From Pyrinomonadaceae bacterium (GTDB lineage: Bacteria; Acidobacteriota; Blastocatellia; Pyrinomonadales; Pyrinomonadaceae), in the NCBI GenBank assembly GCA_030841085.1, contig JAVEDP010000022.1, forward strand, positions 310,001 to 374,000: a stretch of DNA of 64,000 bases, in the 5' to 3' direction. The notes beneath the pieces were generated by a model. It saw nothing but the letters and a program-made list of their open reading frames with translations, was not told the origin of the DNA and ran no database searches. How positions within the stretch are numbered: the first letter of the stretch is position 1; every line of letters starts with the position of its first letter. Below, piece after piece: positions 52,751 to 61,000 of this stretch. Both the position numbers and the translations under genes were made by a program.

Positions 52751-54295
52751 ATGAAGCTACAAAGCAAGCTGGTCCCACTCATTCTTGTCGCTCTGCTTAT
52801 TTCCTTTTCTCCATCCTGTAAGCGCCGGTCTTCTTTGCCTCCCTCGCTGGAAGCCATCGATCAGATTGATCGGCGATCGAATCTGCCGCTGGTTGCGCCG
52901 GTCAGTCTTGACCTGGCCCAGATTCGCCAGCGCGGCTATCTCGTGGTGCTCGCTCCTTACAATTCCACCACCTACTTCGTCTATCAGGGCGAACCGGCCG
53001 GCTACGAATACGAATTGCTGGGTGCGTTTGCCAAAGACCTCGGTGTCACGCTGAAGATGGTGGTGGTCACAGATCCAAACAGCCTCTTTCCTTTGCTCAA
53101 CAGCGGCGAGGGTGACATTGCTGCCGCACGCCTTACTCCTCCTGTCGGCCCTACGGTCGCGCTCGAGGACCAATCGCCGGTCGCTTTCACTCGCGCGCTT
53201 TACCGCACCGAGCCGGTGTTAGTGCAACAGGATCAACCTCCGTCGGCCGCCGGCGAAGGCACGCAGAAAGCCCTCGCGCCGGGGCCTGCTGACCCATCGG
53301 CGGAAGTGGATATTCAGGCGCGGTTGGTGACTAAGCCAACGCAATTGGCGGGACGGACTGTAAGTCTTCCGGAAAAATCTGCGTATCACGAAACTCTAAT
53401 CGAGTTGTCCGACGAAATTTCCGGAGACATTCATGTGGTCGAGATGGGCGCGAAGATTCAGGATGAAACGCTGGCACAAGAAGTCGCGCGCGGCGAAGTT
53501 CAATTCACGGTGATGCCAAAGAACCTGGCGGAGCTTAAAGAGGCGGAATTCAAGAACCTGAAAGTGCGCCCCATCCTCGGGCAGAATCGCGGCGTCTCCT
53601 GGGCACTGAGAAAAAACTCACTGGAGTTGATGAGTGCACTGAACCAATGGATTGAAGAAAAGAAGGATGGACCACTGTTCGACGGTCTCTACCAAAAATA
53701 TTTCATCGATCGCCGCCGCTATCTCGAGCGCGTCACCAGCGAATACTTAACTTCAACCACCGGCAAACTCAGCGAGTATGATCCTTTGATCAAACAGTAC
53801 GCCGCTGATCTTGGTTGGGACTGGCGTCTGCTGGCATCGCAGGCCTATCAGGAATCTCGCTTCAAACCCGCGGCGCATTCCTGGGCCGGCGCCACCGGCT
53901 TGCTGCAACTGATGCCGGCAACGGCTCGGCAGTTTGGTGTAACTAACGCGCTCGATCCGTCGGACAATGTGCAAGGGGCGGTGAAGTTTCTGAAATGGCT
54001 GCAAACCTATTGGACCAGCCGCGTCCCTGACGATAACGAACGTTTGAAGTTTATCCTTGCTTCGTATAACGCCGGCGCCGGTCATGTCGAAGATGCGCAA
54101 CGGTTAACTGAAAAGTACGGCGGCAATCCGCGTGTGTGGGAAGACGTCTCTTACTGGCTGCTGCAGGAATCGACTCAACAATATTCAAGCGATGAAGTGG
54201 TAAAGTTTGGCTTCTGCCGCGGCCTCGAACCCGTCAACTACGTCACCAACATCCTCGAGCGCTTCAACCACTACAAACAGTTTGTCGTGACGTGA
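52751..54295 (+). CDS. MltF-like lytic transglycosylase (solute-binding domain plus SLT)
   Basis: 514 residues from the ATG at 52751, chosen because the upstream in-frame part is repeat DNA. A lipoprotein-type signal (LVPLILVALLISFSPSC) precedes an SBP_bac_3-type solute-binding domain (about 55-320: IRQRGYLVVLAPYNSTTYF, YELLGAFAKDLGVTLKMV). The C-terminal SLT domain has QAYQESRFKPAAHSWAGATG with the catalytic Glu, GLLQLMPATARQFG and ASYNAGAGHVEDAQRL. It cleaves peptidoglycan glycan strands by transglycosylation in the periplasm. The two-domain order equals MltF. Confidence 0.85.
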   Translation: MKLQSKLVPLILVALLISFSPSCKRRSSLPPSLEAIDQIDRRSNLPLVAPVSLDLAQIRQRGYLVVLAPYNSTTYFVYQGEPAGYEYELLGAFAKDLGVTLKMVVVTDPNSLFPLLNSGEGDIAAARLTPPVGPTVALEDQSPVAFTRALYRTEPVLVQQDQPPSAAGEGTQKALAPGPADPSAEVDIQARLVTKPTQLAGRTVSLPEKSAYHETLIELSDEISGDIHVVEMGAKIQDETLAQEVARGEVQFTVMPKNLAELKEAEFKNLKVRPILGQNRGVSWALRKNSLELMSALNQWIEEKKDGPLFDGLYQKYFIDRRRYLERVTSEYLTSTTGKLSEYDPLIKQYAADLGWDWRLLASQAYQESRFKPAAHSWAGATGLLQLMPATARQFGVTNALDPSDNVQGAVKFLKWLQTYWTSRVPDDNERLKFILASYNAGAGHVEDAQRLTEKYGGNPRVWEDVSYWLLQESTQQYSSDEVVKFGFCRGLEPVNYVTNILERFNHYKQFVVT

Positions 54296-54310
54296 AAGAA
54301 AGCAGAACAG

Positions 54311-54412
54311 CGGACGGCAGACGGCAGCGGCAGTAGGCAGCGGCAGTAGGCAGCGGCAGATGGTGGTAGGCAGTAGACAGCGGCAGGGCGGTAGGCAGAC
54401 AGCATGCTGGCG
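54311..54412 (+). repeat. GGCAG-rich 6/7-nt repeat cluster
   Basis: CGGCAG (6 nt) and TAGGCAG (7 nt) units alternate, giving a 13-nt period (CAGCGGCAGTAGG) several times, in the gap between the lytic transglycosylase and the membrane protein genes. Confidence 0.75.
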
Positions 54413-54501
54413 AGAGCAACAATTCAAGTTGGAACAGCTCGGGGTCGGGAAGGGGGCATGCCCCCCGCTCTTGATCCTAAAGCAGCGGATGACTTGGATA
54501 A

Positions 54502-55236
54502 TTACTCAACACTGCTTGCTGTTTGCTGTCTGCTGTTTACTGTTAACTGGCCCAACAGCATCAACCCCGCGATGTAGAGTCCCAGCGTGAAGAAAGAAAT
54601 GTAGCCCGTGGCGGGTGCAAACGCCGGCGTGTCGAGTGCGCCAAGCGTAACGCCTTGCGCGAGCAATCCGGCCGCGCGCTTGAGCCAACCGCCATCCGGC
54701 GCATAAAGACTGGCCAGCAACAGATGCTTCAGAAAGAATGCAGTGCCAAACAATACCGCCAGGCTGCGCAACAAACGCCGCGCATCAAAAGATGAAAACT
54801 GATTGTTCCAAAGCGTCCAGAGAAAGAAGAATGAGAAGAGCCAATGTAATAAACCACGCTCCGGCAAAACCGAATTGAACGCCTGGGCGGACGCGAAAAA
54901 AAGCGTGAGCAATATCCAGATGTGACTCACGTTAGCAAGCGGCGGATGATTGCCGGCTATCCACAATCGCAATTCAATCAGGCCACCGCGCACAAACAGC
55001 AGCATCAGCAGCACGGCGAGAACCAACGTAATCAGCGGCGGTGGCAAAAAGATGAACGCGTGATCTTCCGAGCCTAAACGCAGCCCGCCCAATAGCGCCA
55101 CCGTCAGGAAAATGAATGGCAACGCCCAATAGCTAACGAGCGCCCGATTCCTCGACCCGTTATTAACCGCAACCATCCCTTGCCGATCAGCAGTCGTCAG
55201 GTCGTCGCCGGGCGTTGTTCTTAATTCCTCAGTCAT
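54502..55236 (-). CDS. Multi-pass membrane protein (hypothetical)
   Basis: 244 residues from the ATG at 55236; the frame beyond is repeat DNA. About six to seven membrane helices (YWALPFIFLTVALLGGL, LITLVLAVLLMLLFVRGG, VSHIWILLTLFFASAQAF, LHWLFSFFFLWTLW, then two or three more). No family recognised. The C-terminus LTVNSRQQTASSVE is encoded by 7-nt units (CACTGCT, TGCTGTT, TGCTGTC, TACTGTT on the plus strand, 54510-54551), so the repeats extended the protein. A TPR-like gene lies upstream on the same strand across the duplication. Confidence 0.65.
   Translation of the reverse strand: MTEELRTTPGDDLTTADRQGMVAVNNGSRNRALVSYWALPFIFLTVALLGGLRLGSEDHAFIFLPPPLITLVLAVLLMLLFVRGGLIELRLWIAGNHPPLANVSHIWILLTLFFASAQAFNSVLPERGLLHWLFSFFFLWTLWNNQFSSFDARRLLRSLAVLFGTAFFLKHLLLASLYAPDGGWLKRAAGLLAQGVTLGALDTPAFAPATGYISFFTLGLYIAGLMLLGQLTVNSRQQTASSVE
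54510..54551 (+). repeat. 7-nt repeat array encoding a protein C-terminus
   Basis: Units CACTGCT, TGCTGTT, TGCTGTC, TGCTGTT, TACTGTT and AACTGGC occupy the last coding bases of the membrane protein gene on the minus strand. Confidence 0.75.
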
Positions 55237-55622
55237 GACTGAACTCGGCAGCAGCAGTAGGCAGCGGCAGTCGGCAGCGGCAGTCGGCAGCGGCAGTCGG
55301 CAGCCGTTGGCAGTCAAAACCAGCATGATCTTTCGTTTTGGTCCTTTCTTACAATCCTGTTCATCTTGTAAATTCTGTCAAATAATAACAATGTGAAGTT
55401 CTTCCAAACCAACATGCGTCGATGACTCAACTCAGCAGCAGCAGTCGGCAGCAGCAGTCGGCAGCGGCAGTCGGCAGCGGCAGTCGGCAGCGGCAGTCGG
55501 CAGCCGTTGGCAGTCAGAACCAGCATGATCTTTCGTTTTGGTCCTTTCTTACAATCCTGTTCATCTTGTAAATTCTGTCAAATAATAACGATGTGAAGTT
55601 CTTCCAAACCAACATGCGTCGA
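55237..55622. repeat. 200-bp tandem duplication with variable 13-nt repeats
   Basis: The stretch 55321-55421 (CAGCATGATCTTTCGTTTTG...) recurs exactly 200 nt later at 55521-55621 with one difference near 55390. Each is preceded by 13-nt units (CGGCAGCGGCAGT); the second copy has one unit more, because the leading GACTGAACTC/GACTCAACTC segments are 187 nt apart. Minus-strand reading contains TTGACA (55381-55376), a possible -35 element of the membrane protein gene. The 55237-55713 gap holds no gene. Confidence 0.85.
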
Positions 55623-55713
55623 CGGTGCCTTTTTACGAATTGTGCAAAGTTCGCGCTTAACTGCCTGCCGCCTGCTCCTGCCGTCTGCCGCTGCCTCCTG
55701 GTGCCCTCCGCGG

Positions 55714-56211
55714 TCACTTCCGCTGCCGCATCACCTTCAGCGGATTAACATCACCCCAGCCGCGCTCTGTCCCTTGTTCCAGCTCCGTCTTCAACTCCGC
55801 CGCCGTATGCATCTGCAAATTTTCATCCGCAACCGTCAGCGGTCCGGGCGCGAGCGCAATCGCCCGATTGACCGCTGCCAAACCCTGCTTGAACAGATCC
55901 TGATCGTAGTAGACGCGCCCCCAACCCTCGCGATAGAAAGCGTAGGCAAGATAGAACTGCGTCGTCGGATCACTTTGCGCCGGGTCAGCGCTTTGCCACT
56001 CGTCGCGTGCGGCGCGAAATTGCTCACGGCGAAAGAGCGCGAGCGCCGCAGCAAACTTCGCCTGGTCCACCTGGTAAGTCCCGGCCGCCACCTGCGCTCC
56101 AGTCGCCACCTCTCTGAAGCTGCGCGGCTCAGTCGCATACAGCCAGACAATCCCCAAGGCGTAAACCACCGTCACCACCAGCCCAACAATTTGAACAACT
56201 TTCTGCCGCAT
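55714..56211 (-). CDS. Membrane-anchored TPR-like hypothetical protein
   Basis: 165 residues. One N-terminal membrane helix (KVVQIVGLVVTVVYALGIVW) and then a tetratricopeptide-like helical part (FAAALALFRREQFRAARDEW near 55, TQFYLAYAFYREGWGRVYYD near 88, FKQGLAAVNRAIALAPG near 109). A bitopic protein anchoring TPRs in the periplasm or cytoplasm; partner unknown. It is upstream of the multi-pass membrane protein gene on the same strand, separated by the 200-bp duplication. The start is ATG MRQKVV at 56211. Confidence 0.7.
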   Translation of the reverse strand: MRQKVVQIVGLVVTVVYALGIVWLYATEPRSFREVATGAQVAAGTYQVDQAKFAAALALFRREQFRAARDEWQSADPAQSDPTTQFYLAYAFYREGWGRVYYDQDLFKQGLAAVNRAIALAPGPLTVADENLQMHTAAELKTELEQGTERGWGDVNPLKVMRQRK

Positions 56212-56242
56212 TTCTTAACAACCTTACTACGACTCATGCCTT

Positions 56243-56316
56243 TTTTGGAGTGCGGCGGCGAGCGGGATCCCCGGCGCGGCAGCCGCGCTGGGGTGCACTT
56301 GACGCCGCTTTGGTCC
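56243..56316 (+). repeat. Second copy of a 74-nt GC-rich dispersed repeat
   Basis: Starts TTTTGGAGTGCGGCGGCG and ends GCCGCTTTGGTCC, identical in length to 52412-52485 with few mismatches. It contains the hairpin GGCGCGGCAGCCGCGC. Like the first copy, it is next to GATTTAC-type heptamers. Confidence 0.8.
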
Positions 56317-56322
56317 AAGGCG

Positions 56323-56434
56323 CTCACGATTTACGATTCACGGCTCTTGCTGTTTGCCGTTTACCGCTTGTTCCGATTTACGATTAACGACTTACGCTTT
56401 TTATCTTGAATCTGAAATCTGGAATCTTGAAATC
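56323..56434 (+). repeat. Sixteen-unit 7-nt repeat array
   Basis: Units CTCACGA, TTTACGA, TTCACGG, CTCTTGC, TGTTTGC, CGTTTAC, CGCTTGT, TCCGATT, TACGATT, AACGACT, TACGCTT, TTTATCT, TGAATCT, GAAATCT, GGAATCT and TGAAATC in one phase over 112 nt. The phase holds although unit types change four times. Confidence 0.85.
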
Positions 56435-56510
56435 GCGCGCTACCGCGCCGGCGCGAGCCCCACCCCGCCCACCAAAAAAATCGCCGACCCGCGACAGTCG
56501 ACCTTCCCCG

Positions 56511-56726
56511 CTACCTAACGTCTAATTCGTTTGAGGTCTGAATTTCTATTCCTGAATGGCGGCAGGACGAAGTAAACACCATAGGAAAGCTTTTCATATG
56601 ATTGCAAACCGCCCGATTTTGACGAGACGCCTGAACTCGTAGTACTCTGTCATCAATGCGGATTTCCGCAGGTGGACGGCCCGTAAGGGCTGGCGTGAGG
56701 AGGGCTCCGAAAGGAGTCTTTTTCAT
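56511..56726 (-). CDS. Possible small hypothetical protein downstream of DUF3800
   Basis: 71 codons from an ATG that directly follows the DUF3800 stop (TAAATG). No domain, no signal. Its first third coincides with three short hairpins (56655-56716: TGCGGATTTCCGCA, GCCCGTAAGGGC, CTCCGAAAGGAG), so the stretch may be a structured repeat rather than a gene. The remainder of 56435-56726 shows nothing else. Confidence 0.25.
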   Translation of the reverse strand: MKKTPFGALLTPALTGRPPAEIRIDDRVLRVQASRQNRAVCNHMKSFPMVFTSSCRHSGIEIQTSNELDVR

Positions 56727-57515
56727 TTATAAGCACTTATATCCATAGCCTTCTACCTCACCGGTCCATTCCTGACAATTGAATTTCTTTCGCCCTACTT
56801 CGTAAACCTGCTTACCGAAGACGTCTCCGGGATCGGGAATTAAGCCCTTTCTCACGAGAATGGTTTGTTTCACCGGATAGGCAAGCACATCCGCCAATTG
56901 CAGTCCGGCGATGTTCGCTTTCTTTGGTTGCACCTTGATGTCTTTGCTGGTCAATGCGGCTTGAAACTTATCGCGTCCGAAATGCAGCGTACCACTCTCA
57001 TAAGTTCGGCGATAAGCCTCTTTGAGTTGCAAATCCTCCTCGCCACCGCGGGACTCCGCCATAACATCACCAACAACGTTCTTGTAAACCAGCCACCCTG
57101 CATACCGCTCAAGCATGGCAGCTATACAATAGTGATAAGGGTGAAAAGGATCGACATAGCGATCCTGATGGGCTTTCTTGTCCAATACAACACAAATCAT
57201 TTTGAAGCGGGCGCGATCAATGACCTCCAGCAGTCCATTGTCAAAACTGTCCCGTTTGTTAGGGTCGCAGAGAACGCCGAATGCGCCCTTGCGGTTGATG
57301 ATATCGCTACGATGTAAGACAACCGGGCTATCCGGTCTGCGACCAAAGAGATCCGTCTTAAACTTCTCAAGATCGTCGGCAAATGCCAGGTAGTCATCTC
57401 CTTGCCGAAACCAAACACCAAGTAGCGCAAGATAGCGATGACTTACCTCTTCAATCTTCTTGTAGGTATGATCGCCAGACTCATCGATGTAAAGGCGATA
57501 ACGTGGCGTGGTCAT
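56727..57515 (-). CDS. DUF3800 domain protein (RNase H-like fold)
   Basis: 262 residues from the ATG at 57515. YRLYIDESGDHTYKK at the N-terminus (Asp/Glu of the D-x-S-G motif), RYLALLGVWF, and the C-terminal ANIAGLQLADVLAYPVKQ (Asp in the QLAD/LQxAD motif) are the DUF3800 signature. The family has an RNase H-like fold with conserved acidic residues, so nuclease activity is likely but not shown, and it is frequent in defence islands. It lies 10 nt from the EVE-like gene on the same strand. Confidence 0.8.
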   Translation of the reverse strand: MTTPRYRLYIDESGDHTYKKIEEVSHRYLALLGVWFRQGDDYLAFADDLEKFKTDLFGRRPDSPVVLHRSDIINRKGAFGVLCDPNKRDSFDNGLLEVIDRARFKMICVVLDKKAHQDRYVDPFHPYHYCIAAMLERYAGWLVYKNVVGDVMAESRGGEEDLQLKEAYRRTYESGTLHFGRDKFQAALTSKDIKVQPKKANIAGLQLADVLAYPVKQTILVRKGLIPDPGDVFGKQVYEVGRKKFNCQEWTGEVEGYGYKCL

Positions 57516-57525
57516 TTGTAGGGTT

Positions 57526-57972
57526 TTAATCACAAAGCGAGGCATATATGAATGCCCAGTCTTCGGTTGAAATCGTGGAGGGTTGAAATGAAAAGTTCGG
57601 TTGTACGTATAGGATTTTGTTCCAATTCTTACCCGAGGAGGTTACTGATGGAAGCTCCTTTGCTACCACGTTTTTCGATAGTCTTTTGATTGGCGAACCC
57701 AGCGGCGCAATCTTGAACGGCAACCCCCAATTCTTATCCCACACGTGTGAGATCTCTTTCTTAGTGTCTGGTAAAGATTTGACGAGAAATGGCGTCGTAA
57801 ATTCTTCGGTTTCAGAGCAGTAAAGAACACCGACCGAGCCTATCTGCATTCGTTGTGACTTCGTAATTGTCCCTTTATTCTTAGCAAGCTTCAAAGACAC
57901 TGCCCACATTCCAGCACCCACACCCGCCCAAATATTCGTGAGGTTGTTAGAACTGAAAACATAAATCTGCAT
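57526..57972 (-). CDS. Hypothetical protein, possible EVE/PUA-like domain
   Basis: 148 residues. NIWAGVGAGMWAVSLKLAKN (about 13-32), GSVGVLYCSETEEFTTPFLV (about 46-65) and VWDKNWGLPFKIAPLGSPI (about 77-95) resemble, in order, the strand-Trp, phase-shifted barrel and W-x-x-P-x-G parts of EVE/PUA-like modified-base readers. The match is weak and by eye. It lies between the DNA methylase-AlbA_2 gene and the DUF3800 gene, all on the minus strand, so reading modified DNA or RNA would fit the island. Confidence 0.45.
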   Translation of the reverse strand: MQIYVFSSNNLTNIWAGVGAGMWAVSLKLAKNKGTITKSQRMQIGSVGVLYCSETEEFTTPFLVKSLPDTKKEISHVWDKNWGLPFKIAPLGSPIKRLSKNVVAKELPSVTSSGKNWNKILYVQPNFSFQPSTISTEDWAFIYASLCD

Positions 57973-58019
57973 TGGTGGTCTCCTAAGTAAGTTCCCTCAA
58001 GGCACTTTTGATCCCGACT

Positions 58020-61000
58020 CTACTTCGGCCAGTGCATTTTGCAGTAGTCGATGGCTTCTCGGGTTGAGAGAAGGCGAGTCGAGTTGTTTGCCCGGATGTA
58101 CAGATGTTCGTAGTTGCCTTCTTTGACGAAGATCGGTTTGGGCGAAGGCTTGGTTAATACTCTCGCCACGTCTTTGCCGGCTAGTTCGTGAATGCTTATT
58201 GAGATAAGAGCGGAAATGTCTTTGCCAAAGTTATTAAGAAGCAAGCCTGTAAGAAAGTTTTCGTATGCGTCCCGCTTGTCCTTTTTTCCGAAGAGTTTGT
58301 AGTCGTGATCGAGTCCCGTCACGTTCCGCTCATCGTCTACACCGATGAGTAAGTTGCCGCCATCTGTATTAAGAAAAGCTGCGATGCTTTTGACGACCAC
58401 ATCTTCCATAGCTTTGTTTTGGATGTTCTGTTTGACGTCCCAACGTGCCGTAGCTTTGAACTCAAGCGTGTTACTCTCGCCTTTGGCAATTAGTGCGGCG
58501 ATCTCCTGGTCGCCGGGTTTGGGCGCTAACTCGCGATAGGCTTCGAGGGCCGCGTCTTTGACTGATTGCTCAACGAGCGGGAAGGTCGTCAAGATGTAAG
58601 CAAATTCTTTTTCGGTAAGGCCGTAGAGGTGCCCTATAATACCGTCGAGTTCAGCACGTAGCTTCGCGCGTTTGGCCGGATCAGTGATGCCATCGCGGTG
58701 ATCTCTTAAACCGACTTCGCGCGCGAGGTTGTCGAAATCCGATGTAGTACAAATGAGTCTAGCCGCGCGCTCAACAATCGGCGCAAACTCCGCATCGCGA
58801 TCCGTGAGACGCGGAACCGGAAGCTGATAGACTGAGAAAATGTTGCAATGCGCGGTGACTTTCCTCCGGACGATAAAGTCACAAGCGAAGCTATTGAGCA
58901 TTGCGACTAAAATGAGCAGTTCCCCTTGTTTAGCAAACGGTTCCGACAACACAAGCGTGTTGCCAGCAAAAGTATCAGGAGGAAGGACTGTAGCGATCAT
59001 TGTGCGATTGTCCGTATTCCGCGCCACGTCACGAAAAGCTAATCGGTATTGCTGGTATTCCAGTAGTTGATCTTTGTCTTTGTCGCCTCGGTTAATCAGT
59101 GCTTTTCTGGCGTTCTTTTCACCTACCCAATAGCGAGGCGGACTCAAATCTTGCCTAAACTGATGAATCATTTTGCCTTCGTAGAGCGGTAGCGAGCCAA
59201 CCCTAGCAGAGTTTTTAAACAACCTGCTGTCCGTCGTCATGTTGAATTCGGAGCATAGGATTACATTCCAAGATTGCTCTAATCTCTCTCTCAACAGTGG
59301 GACAAGAGACATCTTTTCAGCGATGCGGACCTCCACTTCGTTTTTGAATTCCATTATGGACAATGAATCAGGAGAGAGTCGACGAACGAGTTCAACCGCT
59401 AGGTGTAATGCCCCATCCTTCGGAAAAGTATCCAACTCTTCAACGTTATGCCGCATGAACGCAGCGGGGAAGATTGTCGTCAGGTCCCCCTTACGAAATG
59501 TCAGTACAACGAACTTGAAGCGGCTATCAACGTTCTCAAAGATCTCTTTCCGATTCTCAAAACCGAACAGGCTAGTGATTCTGCTTCTCGTAAACAGCAT
59601 TTCTCTGAGTTGCTTAGTACCCAAGTCCGTGTAGATTCCCGACGGAAGTACGATTCCACATTCCCCGCCACTGCGCACCAAGTTGAAGCATTGCTCAGTA
59701 AAATAGCTATAAAGATTTATCTTGGAACCGACGCTCTTTCCATTGACCAGGGAGAGTTGGTTCTTGTATTGAGGCGCTGCTTTGAAAAACATCGACACAT
59801 GCGGAAACAAGCTAGCGTAGCTGAGCCACGATTTTCGCAAACCGGCATCCTTCATCAATGTTGCCTGTTGTTTCTTCCATTGTTCAATACGAAGCTTGTT
59901 CTTGTGAATCGTCGGAACAAATTCTTGAAAGAACTCCTTCTCATCGGTTTGAAAAACTTCCCACGGCGGGTTCGCAATGATGGCGTCAAATCCTCCACGG
60001 CGATTGATAATTTCGTCGAATTCATACCCCCAGTGAAAGGGTTGGAGCGCTTCGATGTCTTTGATCGTTAACGGGCGCTTCGTTGAGCGGCCCTCTCGAT
60101 TTCTAGTTTCATCCCAAGTCGCCTGGTCAAACTTGACTCCCAATTTTTGAAACTCAGTCAGCAGAATCTCGTCGAGCGTGGCGATCGCTTCGTTTTTCTT
60201 TGTTTCAATATCATCGCGCATTGCACGCAAATCGTCGGTATAACTTCCGGTATGCCGATACAGATCGACTAGCCGGTTCTTCTCGGCAAGTAGTTCGCGG
60301 TAACTCTTTCTGAAAAGGTGGCCTTGGGATTGACGGGCGTCAAAGTCTTTATCATCGACGTGCATCAGACCGATGAGTGAGTTGCCTTTCAGAATGTTGA
60401 AGTCGATGTTTGGCAAGGGCTCAAGTTGGTCCACATTTTCCGCGGACGCAACAAGCGCGAGGAAAAGACGCAGGCGCGCGATCTCGGTCGCTTCATCCAT
60501 GATGTCCACACCATATAGGTTGTCGGTGATAATGCGCTTCTTGATGAAGTACGCGACCGATGGATGTTCCTTCTGCACCCGACGCAACCATTCAGAGAGA
60601 TTGCGGTCGTTCAGGAACTGAATCTTGCCGATCACAGCGGCATAGATATTTACCAACGTCTTCATCGCCGCCACCAGGAACGCGCCCGAGCCACACGCCG
60701 GGTCAAGTAAACTCAGTGTGGGCAGAATATCATTCAACAATTCCCGACATATTTGCGTATCGAGGTTGAGCAAGAGCTCCGACATTGAGTGAAATGAGCG
60801 AGGCTTCATTAGCCCCTCAATGCCCGGTGAATTGATCTTCTCCAAGATCAGTTTGTAGATGGTTTGCTCGCAAAGGTATTCCGTGATTTCCGGCCGGGTG
60901 TAATAAGCTCCGAATGCCTTCTGGTTGATGTACTTTTCAAATATGTAGCCGAGCACGTCCGGGTTGATCTCGTTATCCTCACCGCCTGGCGTGTCGTTGA

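Noticed and set aside
54311-55510. CRISPR array
   Set aside because: Repeats are 6-13 nt tandem units with no unique spacers and no cas genes in the window.
55314-55717. Two similar minus-strand open frames of about 70 codons
   Set aside because: They are translations of the 200-bp tandem duplication; similarity comes from the DNA duplication, not from protein conservation.
56655-56716. Integron attC site
   Set aside because: Several small hairpins occur but no integrase gene or attC core sites were seen.
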